A DNA stretch of 64,000 nucleotides from Arthrobacter sp. 131MFCol6.1 (lineage in GTDB: Bacteria > Actinomycetota > Actinomycetes > Actinomycetales > Micrococcaceae). Location of the stretch: contig NZ_KB895542.1 of the NCBI RefSeq assembly GCF_000374925.1, positions 351,354 through 415,353 on the forward strand. The letters run 5' to 3'. The notes beneath the pieces were generated by a model, which was given only the letters and a program-made list of their open reading frames with translations, was not told where the DNA came from and searched no databases. Position numbers and translations under genes: made by a program. This document shows, one piece after another, positions 16,914 to 25,294 of the stretch (its first letter is position 1; each line of letters starts with the position of its first letter).

Positions 16914-17828
16914 ATGGGCGCGAACACCGCGGAAAACACCAACCTTCGGCTCAAGGCCGTGCTGGATGTCCTGGCAGAGGAGGTATGGACGGGCGAGAAG
17001 TTGAACGCCGGAGCCGTCCTGGGCCAGGCAATCGCACGGGTGCCCCTCAACGACCACGAACGCGAACTGCTCAGCGGCGGCATTCCCCGCGGCCACAAGA
17101 CGCTGACCACCGCCACGGCCAAGCTGGTCAAGGCAGGCTGGCTGGTTAAGGGCCGCTCCGGCTGGTCCATTACCGACGACGGCCAGCGCGCCACGGTGGC
17201 TTTCGCCGAGCCTGCCGTTTTCGCTACAGCGCTCGACGCCGGCACTCCCGTTCCGGCGGGCACGCCGCTGCCGACTGCTCCCGTGGCAAAGCCCGCGAAG
17301 CCGGAGAAGGCAGCAAAGACAGCAGCAACGCCGGCCGTCACGGCCGAGGAAGCCCCGTCGAAAACATCTAAGGTTGCCGGCAAGGCCGCCAAGCTCATCG
17401 AGGAGGCCGTGGCCCCCGTGGCCAAGGCGGTGCGCAAGCGCAAGCCCGCAGCGAAGGCCGCGCAGCCTGCAGCAGCGCCGGCAGAAGCCCCGGCGGCTGC
17501 GGCCTCTGCTGTCAGCGTCGACACGATCGACCAGCCGGACGCCGTCGCGGTTGCCGGCGACTTCAGCATTCTGCTGGGCGCGCCCGCCAACTGGGCGCCG
17601 CAGTACGACGAAGTCCAGATGGAACTGGACCAGGTGGATCAGCTCTGGAAGATCGCCGCGGACATTCCTGCCGGCTTCTACTCCTTCAAGATCGCGTTGA
17701 ACCGCTCCTGGGACGAAAACTACGGCGCGTTTGGCGTCTTCGACGGACCTAACCACGAAGTCCACCACGGCGGCGGACTCCTGGTTATCCAGTACGATCA
17801 CCGCACCCGGGACATCGTCCTGCCGTAG
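16914..17828 (+). CDS. Winged-helix-like protein fused to a pullulanase-type X25 module
   Basis: The 304-residue product has three parts. Residues about 8-95 (LRLKAVLDVLAEEVWTGEKL ... KTLTTATAKLVKAGWLVKGRSGWSITDDGQRATVAF) look like a winged-helix domain of the type at the N-terminus of Mrr-like proteins. Residues about 100-200 are an Ala/Lys/Pro-rich histone-like linker (KPAKPEKAAKTAATPAV; AVRKRKPAAKAAQPAA). Residues about 205-300 match the X25 module of pullulanases (AGFYSFKIALNRSWDENYGA; YDHRTRDIVL). There is no signal peptide, so it is probably intracellular. AAAGGAG precedes ATG 16914. A role linking glycan sensing to DNA binding is conceivable but unproven. Confidence 0.8.
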   Translation: MGANTAENTNLRLKAVLDVLAEEVWTGEKLNAGAVLGQAIARVPLNDHERELLSGGIPRGHKTLTTATAKLVKAGWLVKGRSGWSITDDGQRATVAFAEPAVFATALDAGTPVPAGTPLPTAPVAKPAKPEKAAKTAATPAVTAEEAPSKTSKVAGKAAKLIEEAVAPVAKAVRKRKPAAKAAQPAAAPAEAPAAAASAVSVDTIDQPDAVAVAGDFSILLGAPANWAPQYDEVQMELDQVDQLWKIAADIPAGFYSFKIALNRSWDENYGAFGVFDGPNHEVHHGGGLLVIQYDHRTRDIVLP

Positions 17829-17850
17829 CACCGACGCGCAACCGACCTGC

Positions 17851-17910
17851 CGACGCGCAAATGACCCTGCGACACCCGAATTCGGGGGTCGCAGGGTCAT
17901 TTGCGCGTCG
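17851..17910 (+). terminator. Long palindrome/terminator after the X25-fusion gene
   Basis: A near-perfect stem of about 29 bp (outer arm CGACGCGCAAATGACCCTGC, apex CCCGAATTCGGG) followed by CGGGCGGTTTTTC. An 11-nt partial duplicate of the left arm (CCGACGCGCAA) lies just upstream at 17831. It separates the X25-fusion gene from the following hydrolase. Confidence 0.85.
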
Positions 17911-17985
17911 CGGGCGGTTTTTCGCATCCTGAACCTGCCCCGTCTGAACCTGCCCAGCGACGGCGGCCCGACCTAGCATTGCCTC

Positions 17986-18783
17986 ATGGAGACCGTCGAG
18001 GTTGCGGGCCTGCGCATCCGGTACCGGCGTGCGGGCCAGGGTCCGCCGCTGGTCCTGCTGCACGGCGCCTACGAGGACAGCCGCATCTGGCGGCGGCAGC
18101 TCGAGGACCTGTCGGCTGACTTCACGGTTTTCGCCTGGGATGCACCGGGGTGCGGCGGCTCGGACGATCCGCCGCCGGACTTCACCGGAAAGGACCTGGG
18201 CGACGCCCTGGCAGGATTTCTGCGGGAGGCGGTGCCCGGCAGGCCGCACCTCCTCGGGCTGTCCATGGGCTCCGGCATTGCACTCGAGCTCTACCGGGCA
18301 CACCCGTCAGTGCCCGCCTCGCTGCTGCTGGTCTCCGCGTACGCCGGTTGGGCCGGATCCCTGCCGCCCAAGGAAGTCGAGCGACGCTACGCCCAGGTCC
18401 TCGCCGAACTGGAGCAGCCGGCAGAGCAATTCATCCCCGCGTGGCTGCCCACCTTGTTCACGGAGCATGCCGATCCGGCGGCGGTGCAGGAAACCAGCGC
18501 CATCATGGCCGACTTCCATCCGGGCGGCATGCGGGCCCTGCTGAACGCGAACGCCCACGCCGACTACCGCGACGTCTTGCCCACCATCGCGGTGCCCACC
18601 CTGCTGCTGTACGGCACGGACGACGTCCGCTCGACGCCGAGCGTGGCCCGCGAGATGAACCGGCGGATCCCGGGCTCGACGCTGGTGATGATTCCCGACG
18701 TCGGGCACATGGCGGCCGTCGAAACGCCGGCTGCCTTCAACGCCGAAGTTCGCCGGTTCCTGCACGGTCTTGCCGCGCGGTGA
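17986..18783 (+). CDS. Alpha/beta hydrolase
   Basis: This 265-residue protein has the alpha/beta hydrolase fold: oxyanion-hole HGAYEDSRIW, DAPGCGGSDDPP, nucleophile Ser in GLSMGSGIALEL, acidic residue in LLYGTDDVRS and catalytic His in DVGHMAAVE. The substrate is unknown; it belongs to the broad esterase/haloperoxidase-like group. ATG 17986 is the first start and no signal peptide is present. Tail-to-tail with the proline-rich small gene, 6 bp apart. Confidence 0.88.
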   Translation: METVEVAGLRIRYRRAGQGPPLVLLHGAYEDSRIWRRQLEDLSADFTVFAWDAPGCGGSDDPPPDFTGKDLGDALAGFLREAVPGRPHLLGLSMGSGIALELYRAHPSVPASLLLVSAYAGWAGSLPPKEVERRYAQVLAELEQPAEQFIPAWLPTLFTEHADPAAVQETSAIMADFHPGGMRALLNANAHADYRDVLPTIAVPTLLLYGTDDVRSTPSVAREMNRRIPGSTLVMIPDVGHMAAVETPAAFNAEVRRFLHGLAAR

Positions 18784-18789
18784 CGTCTG

Positions 18790-19047
18790 CTAGAACCGGG
18801 TCGGGTCCGGCCGCGGCGGCACCGGGCCGGGATCCGGAATCGGGAGGGGACCGGGCGGCGTCGGGAACGGCCCCGGTTCCGGTGACGGCGTGGGCGCGGG
18901 GCCGGGTACCGGCTCGGGTCCCGGAACCGGCGGCGGCGTGACCGGACCGGGTTCCGGCGGGAACGGGTCTCCGGGCTCGGGCGGCGGCGTCGTGGGGCCC
19001 GGTTCCGGCGGAAACGGATCGGGTCCGGGGAGTGGGGGAATAGTCAT
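18790..19047 (-). CDS. Small proline-rich protein
   Basis: This 85-residue product is about half proline, built of repeated PFPPEPGP/PGPxP units. It has a credible Shine-Dalgarno (AAAGGAAG, 6 nt before ATG 19047) and follows the GH13 glucosidase by 40 bp on the same strand, so co-expression is likely. No family is recognised. The repetitive composition could also arise from chance in GC-rich DNA, which keeps confidence moderate. Confidence 0.5.
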   Translation of the reverse strand: MTIPPLPGPDPFPPEPGPTTPPPEPGDPFPPEPGPVTPPPVPGPEPVPGPAPTPSPEPGPFPTPPGPLPIPDPGPVPPRPDPTRF

Positions 19048-19087
19048 GCGTGGCTTCCTTTCTTGGGCTGGCGTTCAGGATCCTCGA

Positions 19088-20971
19088 TCAGGCGCCGCGG
19101 CGCCGGCGCAACATCCGCAGTTCCCAGGGCCGCAGGCGCACCGCGCCCGCGGCAAGGCCGTCGCGCGCCGCACCCACGGCGGAACCCGCGGCAGAGCCGC
19201 CGTCGGAGGGGTCGGACGGATAGTTGCCCAAGACCAGCTCCACCAGCTCCGCGTCAGCCCAGGCCTGGTCCCCGAGGTCCGCGTCGCGCTCCTCGCCGGA
19301 GAAGTTGCCCAGCACCAGCAGCTCCGGAATCCCGGCGCCGGCTGGCTGACTGTCTGAGGGACTGCCGGAAGGAACGGCCGAACCGGACCCGGCCAGCGCC
19401 CGGGTGAACGCGTAGACGTTCGGGTCATCCGGCAGCAGCATGGTGAAATTCCCATGCGAGACCACCGGCTCCGCATGCCGCAGCGCTATCACCTGGCGGT
19501 AGAAGCTGTAGACCGAATCCGGATCATCCACCTGGGCGGCGGCGTTGATGTGGTTGGCATTCGGGTTCACCGCGATCCACGGCGCCCCGGTGGTGAAGCC
19601 GGCATGCCGGGAGGCGTCCCACTGGACCGGGGTCCGGGCGTTGTCCCGGTTCAGCGGCGCGAGGGCGGCGAGGACCTCGGCGTCGGTGTGGCCCAGGTGT
19701 GTGGTGGCTTCGCGGTGGTGGTTGAGGACCTCGATGTCGCGGTAATCGCTGATTGCGCCGAACGTCATGTTGGTCATGCCCAGTTCTTCGCCCTGGTAGA
19801 CGTAGGGCGTGCCGCGGTGCAGGTGCAGGATGCCGGCCAGCATTTTGGCCGAGAGCTCGCGGTATCGGGGGCTGTCGTCGCCGAAGCGGGACACGGCGCG
19901 GGCCTGGTCGTGGTTGCCCCAGTACAGGCTGTTCCAGCCGGTCTCGGCCAGGCCGTCCTGCCAGCGGCCCAGGGTCTGCTTCAGCTCGGTGAGCAGGAGC
20001 TTCCTGGGCCGCCACTTGTCGCCCTCCTCCTGGTCCAGTGCCACGTGCTCGAACTGGAACACCATGTCCACCTCGGCCCGGGCGGGGTCGGTGTACAGGA
20101 TGGCGTCCGCCACGGTCACGCCGGGCATTTCCCCGACGGTGAGCAGCTCGCCGGTGCGGTTCGCGAAGACTTCCCGGTGCATCTCCTGCAGGAACTCGTG
20201 CATGCGGGGGCCGTCGATGTAGAACGGGGAGCCGTCGCCGAAGAGCTTGCCGTCGGCCACCGGCCCGTCCGGGAGCGAGGTGTCCTTGGAGATGAAGTTG
20301 ATGACGTCCATCCGGAACCCGTCCACGCCCCGGTCCAGCCACCAGTTCATCATCTCGTAGACCGCCGCCCGGACCTCGGGATTCTCCCAGTTCAGGTCCG
20401 GCTGCTTCTTCGAAAAGATGTGGAGGTAGTACTCCCCGGTGGCCTGGTCGAACTCCCACGCGGGCCCGGAGAACGCCGATCCCCAGTTGGTCGGCTCCGC
20501 CGCCGTGCGCCGTGGGGAGGCTCCGGCGTCGACGTCCCGCGGCGGCCGCCACCAGTACCAGTCGCGCTTCGGGTTCTCCTTCGAGGACCGGGATTCCACG
20601 AACCAGGGGTGTTCGTCCGAGGTGTGGTTGACCACCAGGTCCATCACCAGCTTCATGCCGCGCGCGTGCAGCCCGTCGGTCAGTTCCCGGAGCTCCTCGA
20701 GGGTGCCGAAGAGCGGGTCCACGTTCCGGTAGTCGCTGATGTCATAGCCGTTGTCGTCCTGCGGGGAGGTGTAGATCGGGGAGAGCCAGACGACGTCGAC
20801 CCCCAGCCGCTGGAGGTAGTCCAGCCTGCCGATGATGCCGCGGAGGTCGCCGATGCCATCGCCGTTGGAGTCGGCAAAGCTGCGCGGATAAATCTGATAG
20901 ACGACGGCGCGCTGGAACCAGCCGCCCGCAGTCGCCTTGGGTGTTTCCGCGGGGGCTTCTTCGACCGTCAT
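19088..20971 (-). CDS. GH13 alpha-glucosidase (oligo-1,6-glucosidase type)
   Basis: This 627-residue glycoside hydrolase has the GH13 barrel motifs: DLVVNHTSDEHPWF (region I), GVDGFRMDVINF with the nucleophile Asp (II), LLTVGEMPGV with the acid/base Glu (III) and YWGNHDQARAVSRF with the transition-state-stabilising Asp (IV). RSFADSNGDGIGDLRGI is a calcium-site-like loop of oligo-1,6-glucosidases. No signal peptide is seen, so it acts in the cytoplasm on imported isomalto- or malto-oligosaccharides. The C-terminal domain has an inserted Gly/Ser-rich stretch (about 545-565). GGAG precedes ATG 20971. It lies 121 bp downstream of the MscS gene. Confidence 0.92.
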   Translation of the reverse strand: MTVEEAPAETPKATAGGWFQRAVVYQIYPRSFADSNGDGIGDLRGIIGRLDYLQRLGVDVVWLSPIYTSPQDDNGYDISDYRNVDPLFGTLEELRELTDGLHARGMKLVMDLVVNHTSDEHPWFVESRSSKENPKRDWYWWRPPRDVDAGASPRRTAAEPTNWGSAFSGPAWEFDQATGEYYLHIFSKKQPDLNWENPEVRAAVYEMMNWWLDRGVDGFRMDVINFISKDTSLPDGPVADGKLFGDGSPFYIDGPRMHEFLQEMHREVFANRTGELLTVGEMPGVTVADAILYTDPARAEVDMVFQFEHVALDQEEGDKWRPRKLLLTELKQTLGRWQDGLAETGWNSLYWGNHDQARAVSRFGDDSPRYRELSAKMLAGILHLHRGTPYVYQGEELGMTNMTFGAISDYRDIEVLNHHREATTHLGHTDAEVLAALAPLNRDNARTPVQWDASRHAGFTTGAPWIAVNPNANHINAAAQVDDPDSVYSFYRQVIALRHAEPVVSHGNFTMLLPDDPNVYAFTRALAGSGSAVPSGSPSDSQPAGAGIPELLVLGNFSGEERDADLGDQAWADAELVELVLGNYPSDPSDGGSAAGSAVGAARDGLAAGAVRLRPWELRMLRRRRGA

Positions 20972-21092
20972 GGGGACTCCTCAGCTGGTCCGGCAGACAA
21001 TGGGGCAGCGCGTTGCTGACCGCCAACGTCTGATTATTGACCAGTTGCCGGGGGCTGGGAAGACCTGTCCGGCCGCAGCCGCCCGGCCCCGT

Positions 21093-22340
21093 CTAGTTCT
21101 GCGAGGCGATGGCGTTGTCCCGGTCCTCGAAGACATCCTCGCCGGGACCTGAGAAGGCCTTGGAACGCTGGATCGCCTCGATGGACCCGGTGAACAGCTG
21201 GGAGTCGTGCGGGTCCGGGTGCCGGGGGTGCTCGGCAGCAGCCTTGCCGGGGCGCTTGGACCCCGTGACGGCGTCGGACGCGTTCCCGGAAGAGGACGCC
21301 GCCAGCGCCGATGGCAGTGACTCGAGGCGGACGTGGGGGAGCGCCGTCGGGTGGTCCTGCTGCAGGAACAGCACCAGTTCCTCGCGGATCAGGCAGCGGA
21401 GGTCGAACAGGGAAGCGCTGTCCGCCGCGCTGACCAGGATGCGCACGCGGACAAATCCGGCGGTGGCGTCCGTGATCTGCAGGATCCCCACGCGCTGGTC
21501 CCACAACGGCGTCTCGGCCAGGACCTTCTTCAGCTCGCCGCGCATCGCCTCGACGGGAGCGCGCCAGTCGAGGTCGAACTCCACGGTGCCCATGACCTCG
21601 GACTGCCGCCGGGTCCAGTTCTCGAACGGGGTGGTGGTGAAGTACGTCGAGGGCAGGATCAGCCGGCGGTCATCCCAGATGTGGACCACCACGTACGTCA
21701 GGGTGATCTCCTCGATCCGGCCCCATTCCTTCTGGACCACCACCACGTCGTCCACCCGGATCGCGTCCGTGAAGGCGAGTTGGATGCCGGCGAAGACGTT
21801 GACCAGCGAGGTCTGCGCGGCGAGGCCCGCGACAATAGAGATCACGCCCGCGGACGCAAGAAGCCCGGCGCCGAGCGCCTGGATCGCGGGGAAAGTCAGC
21901 ATCATGCTGCCCAGGGCCACCACCACGATCAGTGCGACGCCGATCCGCCGGGCCAGGATCACCTGCGTGCGCAGCCTCCGGGCGCGGCGGTTGTCCGCCA
22001 CATCCACCCGGTACCGGGTCAGCACCATTGCCTCGATGATGAGCAGCATGGCGACGGCCAGCCAGGCCAGCGATCCGATGAGCGCAATCAGCAGCAAATG
22101 GTCCAGGCCGTGGCGCCATTCGAGACCCCCGCCGCTGGTGGCCAGCGCGATCCGGACGGCGATCAGGCACAGCGACAAGCGCAACGGCAACCGGGCCACG
22201 CGGGAGGTCTCGCGCAGTTCGGGCTTGCTGCGGTTGAGCCGGAGCACAATCTTGCGCACCAGCCAGGACAGGACGAGGCCGGCAACCACGGCGAGGGCCA
22301 TGGCCAGGAACGGCATTGCTTGGGTGAGGAACTCTTGCAT
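21093..22340 (-). CDS. MscS-family mechanosensitive ion channel
   Basis: This 415-residue protein has four predicted N-terminal membrane helices (about 10-33, 53-70, 80-105, 132-150), then the pore helix and MscS beta domain (LGAGLLASAGVISIVAGLAAQ; NVFAGIQLAFTDAIRVDDVVVV; GRIEEITLTYVVVHIWDDRRLILPSTYFTTTPFENWTR split across adjacent motifs). It releases solutes on osmotic downshock. The last ~70 residues are a charged, probably disordered tail. ATG 22340 is at the beginning of the first helix region. Confidence 0.9.
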   Translation of the reverse strand: MQEFLTQAMPFLAMALAVVAGLVLSWLVRKIVLRLNRSKPELRETSRVARLPLRLSLCLIAVRIALATSGGGLEWRHGLDHLLLIALIGSLAWLAVAMLLIIEAMVLTRYRVDVADNRRARRLRTQVILARRIGVALIVVVALGSMMLTFPAIQALGAGLLASAGVISIVAGLAAQTSLVNVFAGIQLAFTDAIRVDDVVVVQKEWGRIEEITLTYVVVHIWDDRRLILPSTYFTTTPFENWTRRQSEVMGTVEFDLDWRAPVEAMRGELKKVLAETPLWDQRVGILQITDATAGFVRVRILVSAADSASLFDLRCLIREELVLFLQQDHPTALPHVRLESLPSALAASSSGNASDAVTGSKRPGKAAAEHPRHPDPHDSQLFTGSIEAIQRSKAFSGPGEDVFEDRDNAIASQN

Positions 22341-22604
22341 TACTTAAGCTCTAGCAAGCTTCCACGGGCAACTGAAATCGCCCGGATGTCAACGTGGGTC
22401 TCCTCACGCCGCTGCCGGAGCCGGCGGGGCCCGGCAGGTTCCGGCAGGTCTCCGGTGCGGTCCGCGCGGTCCGGCCGCGGCCCAGCGCAGTCCGGCCGCG
22501 GGCCTAGACAGGGTTCGCCCGCCACTCCGGGACTTTTGCCTCTTGATTTTGCTGACGAACGCTCCACAATGGTCGAACCACTTGAATCCCAGGGGGAGGG
22601 TGAC

Positions 22605-23360
22605 ATGCGTCGACTCGCGGCGTTTGGCACGGCAGCATCGGCCGGCTTCTTGGTTGCGGTGCTGCTCGGCGCCTGCGGTGCGCCCGCGGGCCCGGGACCG
22701 ACGTCGCCGTCGATGCCCACCGTGCCGCCGCTGACGTCCGCGCCAGCCAGCAGCGGCGCCGTCGATGCCCCGCCGACCGAGCCGCCGTCGGCGCCGGGCA
22801 CGCCGGTGCCGACGGCGGCGGACTGGAAGATCTTCAAGACCCCGGACGGGAAGCTCGAGTTCGATTACCCCGCCGAATGGACCGTCAAGGACCGCGGTGC
22901 CGAGGCCGCGGCCGGCGGCGTGTTCCTGGAGGTCCTCAATGCGGGCGGCAAGTCGCTGGCGACCTTGAAGACCAATGTGGCCCCGGGCGCGGAATGCACG
23001 CAACGGATCCCCTACTCGGTGCTCGATCTGGTGGAAGTTCCGGCGTTGGCCCAGCAGGGCGTCACACCGCACTTCATCTTTGAGTTGCGGCTGTATCCGG
23101 CCGAGAAGGACCCCACGAAAGCCAACGTCATGGCCTACGGCATCAGTTCCGCGCCCAAGCCGTCCGGGCCCGATGCCTGCCCGATTTTCCAGTTCTTCAC
23201 CTGGCCGCCCAGCGGAGCGTCGTTCGGCGGCGTCTACAACCCCTTCGACACCACCCCGGGCAACGAGCCATTTGTCGACACCCCGGAGGCCTACCTGGAG
23301 ACCTCCGAATACCAGGACATCAGGAAGATGATCACCTCCCTGCGCCCGGCGGGGCAGTAG
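22605..23360 (+). CDS. Lipoprotein, paralogue 1 of a tandem pair
   Basis: This 251-residue protein has a lipoprotein signal (VAVLLGAC, Cys at about 25), a Pro/Thr/Ser-rich spacer, and a domain starting at WKIFKTPDGKLEFDYPAEWTVKDRG, typical of actinobacterial surface lipoproteins with a PsbP/Mog1-like beta-sandwich (DYPAxW motif). About 15 bp downstream is a paralogue with the same architecture and the same C-terminal motif (YQDxRKMITSLRPAG). GGGGGAGG lies before ATG 22605. Function is unknown. Confidence 0.82.
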   Translation: MRRLAAFGTAASAGFLVAVLLGACGAPAGPGPTSPSMPTVPPLTSAPASSGAVDAPPTEPPSAPGTPVPTAADWKIFKTPDGKLEFDYPAEWTVKDRGAEAAAGGVFLEVLNAGGKSLATLKTNVAPGAECTQRIPYSVLDLVEVPALAQQGVTPHFIFELRLYPAEKDPTKANVMAYGISSAPKPSGPDACPIFQFFTWPPSGASFGGVYNPFDTTPGNEPFVDTPEAYLETSEYQDIRKMITSLRPAGQ

Positions 23361-23375
23361 GGCCGGCCCGGGCTC

Positions 23376-24299
23376 ATGGCGAGGCGACGGCTCACACTGG
23401 TTACGGTTCCGGCTCCGGTTGTTTCAGCGCTGGTGCTCGCGGCCCTGCTGCTGGCCGGCTGCGGGTCACCCACGGCGCCCCCTGCCACCTCCGGCGCCGC
23501 GGGTGAGGCAACGTCCGCAGGCCCGCCCGCCGGAGGCACCCAGTCGGGAAACACCCAGTCGGGAGACTCTTCGCAGGGAACACAGGGGACCACGCCGTCG
23601 GGGTCAGCCACGGACACAGCATCGGGAACGGCTTCGGGGACCACCGCGGCGGCAACCCCGACGACGTCGGCGGCCCCGCCGTCGTCGTCCGGCTGGAAGA
23701 CATTCACGACGTCGGACGGGACGCTGAGTTTCGACTACCCGGCCGCCTGGGCGATCAGGGACCCGGCGGGGGAGGCGCCGCTTGGCGGTGAGTTTGTGGA
23801 CGTTGTGAACGCCGCCGGGAAGCAGATGGCCGCGCTCCGCACGAACATTGTCACGGGCGCCGAATGCGGCGATCAACAGCCCTACCTGCTCATCGACTCC
23901 CAGCCGATGCAGGCGCTCGCCGAACCCGGTGCGGCGGACCAGAGCCCGCCGCGCTACGTCTTCGAGGCCCGGGGTGACTTCAGTGCGGCGGAGGCCTCGC
24001 CGCCCACTTACGCGTCGTACGGCATCACCATGATGCCGGAGGAGACCGGACCCACGTCGTGTCCGATGTTCCAGCTCTTCCTCTGGCCGCCCAGCGGCGC
24101 GCTGTTCGGCCAGGCGTACGACCCCACGAAAAACACGACGCCGGGGGACCCCGGGCTGCCGTACCTGGAGAAGGCGAAGCTCTACGCCAGCACGGCGGAG
24201 TACCAGGATGTCCGGAAGATGATCACGTCGCTGCGTCCGGCGGGCAACGGCGCGGCCACAGGCACGGGGACTGGCGCCGTGACGGAACCGGCGAAGTAG
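23376..24299 (+). CDS. Lipoprotein, paralogue 2 of a tandem pair
   Basis: This 307-residue protein has a lipobox (LLLAGC), a longer Gly/Thr/Ser-rich spacer (about 25-105) with GTQSGNTQSGD repeats, and the same domain as the preceding gene (WKTFTTSDGTLSFDYPAAWAIRD ... CPMFQLFLWPPSGALFG ... MITSLRPAG). The pair clearly arose by tandem duplication. The Shine-Dalgarno signal is weak, and translational coupling to the upstream gene (15 bp gap) is likely. The stop codon begins a 15-bp tandem repeat. Confidence 0.82.
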   Translation: MARRRLTLVTVPAPVVSALVLAALLLAGCGSPTAPPATSGAAGEATSAGPPAGGTQSGNTQSGDSSQGTQGTTPSGSATDTASGTASGTTAAATPTTSAAPPSSSGWKTFTTSDGTLSFDYPAAWAIRDPAGEAPLGGEFVDVVNAAGKQMAALRTNIVTGAECGDQQPYLLIDSQPMQALAEPGAADQSPPRYVFEARGDFSAAEASPPTYASYGITMMPEETGPTSCPMFQLFLWPPSGALFGQAYDPTKNTTPGDPGLPYLEKAKLYASTAEYQDVRKMITSLRPAGNGAATGTGTGAVTEPAK

Positions 24300-24340
24300 C
24301 TGGGTTAGACGTCGCTGGGTTAGACGTCGCTGGGTTAGAC
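24299..24340. repeat. 15-bp tandem repeat carrying in-frame stop codons
   Basis: The unit GCTGGGTTAGACGTC is repeated 2.8 times directly after the lipoprotein stop codon. Because 15 is divisible by three, each unit adds another in-frame TAG downstream of the true stop (at 24297, 24306, 24321 and 24336). The repeat abuts the 3' end of the convergent DUF1508 gene. Confidence 0.85.
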
Positions 24341-24610
24341 AGCAGGCAGGTGCCGGTGGCGGTGGCGGTGTTCACGGACTGCAGGTGTCGGAGAGGCATT
24401 CCTGCTGCCTCGCTGCCCGGTCCACGGGTTGCTGCTGGCCTCACGGATCAGCCCGGTGCCGGCGCACTCGCGCACGGCCATGATGCCGTTTGCCGCCTGG
24501 CGTTTGTCGTCGAAGGCTGTGGAAATCGCCAACACGGTCCCGTCGGCGGCGAGAAGCCGGAACCGTACATTGGATTCCGCGTCGGTGAAGATTTCGAACT
24601 GTCCAGCCAT
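24335..24610 (-). CDS. DUF1508 (YegP-like) small protein
   Basis: This 91-residue protein begins GQFEIFTDAESNVRFRLLAADGTVLAISTAF, the YegP/DUF1508 fold, with the usual G.I.AVR.C.GT region. The final ~35 residues (ending HRHRHRHLPAV) are basic and His/Arg-rich and outside the family. AAGGACAA precedes ATG 24610. Function unknown; such proteins are often stress-associated. Confidence 0.82.
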   Translation of the reverse strand: MAGQFEIFTDAESNVRFRLLAADGTVLAISTAFDDKRQAANGIMAVRECAGTGLIREASSNPWTGQRGSRNASPTPAVREHRHRHRHLPAV

Positions 24611-24855
24611 TGTCTTGTCCTTGTCTGGCGGTGGTGACCGCCGGTGGAGGGTAAGAGCACTTCTTTGTGCTGTTGCCGGGTCTTCGACAAATCGCTCCAG
24701 TGCCGGAAGCCAGCCTTTCGCGGACGGCGGCCCCGGGAAAGAGGCAAAGGTCCCTTAGTGTCTGGCGGATGAGACTGGGCCGCCAGTGCCACAGCCTGTA
24801 CGACGAAACCGGGCGTGACGAAACCGGGCGCCCGGATGGGCGCTACATTGGGAGC

Positions 24856-25173
24856 ATGGCTGGCAAACATCCTGTGCAGTTTCCAGCGGATTCCGGCGAG
24901 CCCGTGCGGCTGAACGCGCGGGTGTCCGGTGTGGTCCAGGCGGTCGGCTTCCGGTACTGGACGGTCCGGAAGGCTGAGGAGCTGGGGCTCAGCGGCACGG
25001 TCCGGAACAACACCGACGGCTCCGTGGGCATTGTGGCCGAGGGGCCGCAGTCCGTGGTGCTGGAGTTGCGGCGCTGGCTGCGCTCGCCGGAGGCGCCCGG
25101 CCGGGTGGAAGACGTCGAAGAGTCGGTCTCGGCCGCGACGGGGGAGTTCGGCGGATTCGACGTGGCGTACTAG
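24856..25173 (+). CDS. acyP: Acylphosphatase
   Basis: This 105-residue protein has the acylphosphatase signature: RVSGVVQAVGFRYWTVRKAE with the catalytic Arg, and GTVRNNTDGSVGIVAEGP with the catalytic Asn. It hydrolyses carboxyl-phosphate bonds (EC 3.6.1.7) in the cytoplasm. The N-terminal 18 residues before LNARVSG are extra. ATG 24856 is chosen; its Shine-Dalgarno spacing is poor, so a start slightly upstream is possible. Confidence 0.88.
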   Translation: MAGKHPVQFPADSGEPVRLNARVSGVVQAVGFRYWTVRKAEELGLSGTVRNNTDGSVGIVAEGPQSVVLELRRWLRSPEAPGRVEDVEESVSAATGEFGGFDVAY

Positions 25174-25294
25174 GGCTGAAGCTTTCCGGCGGCCCGACGG
25201 CCTGGCCCGGCCGGGCAAAGGGCCCGGGTCCTGGCCCGTCCGCGCTCGCCCGGGGCGAAGGACCCTCGGCAGCGCGGCCTGAGGCGAGTACCGT

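Noticed and set aside
19454..21019. 521-codon plus-strand frame
   Set aside because: It is antisense to the intact GH13 gene and repeats its complement; no family features.
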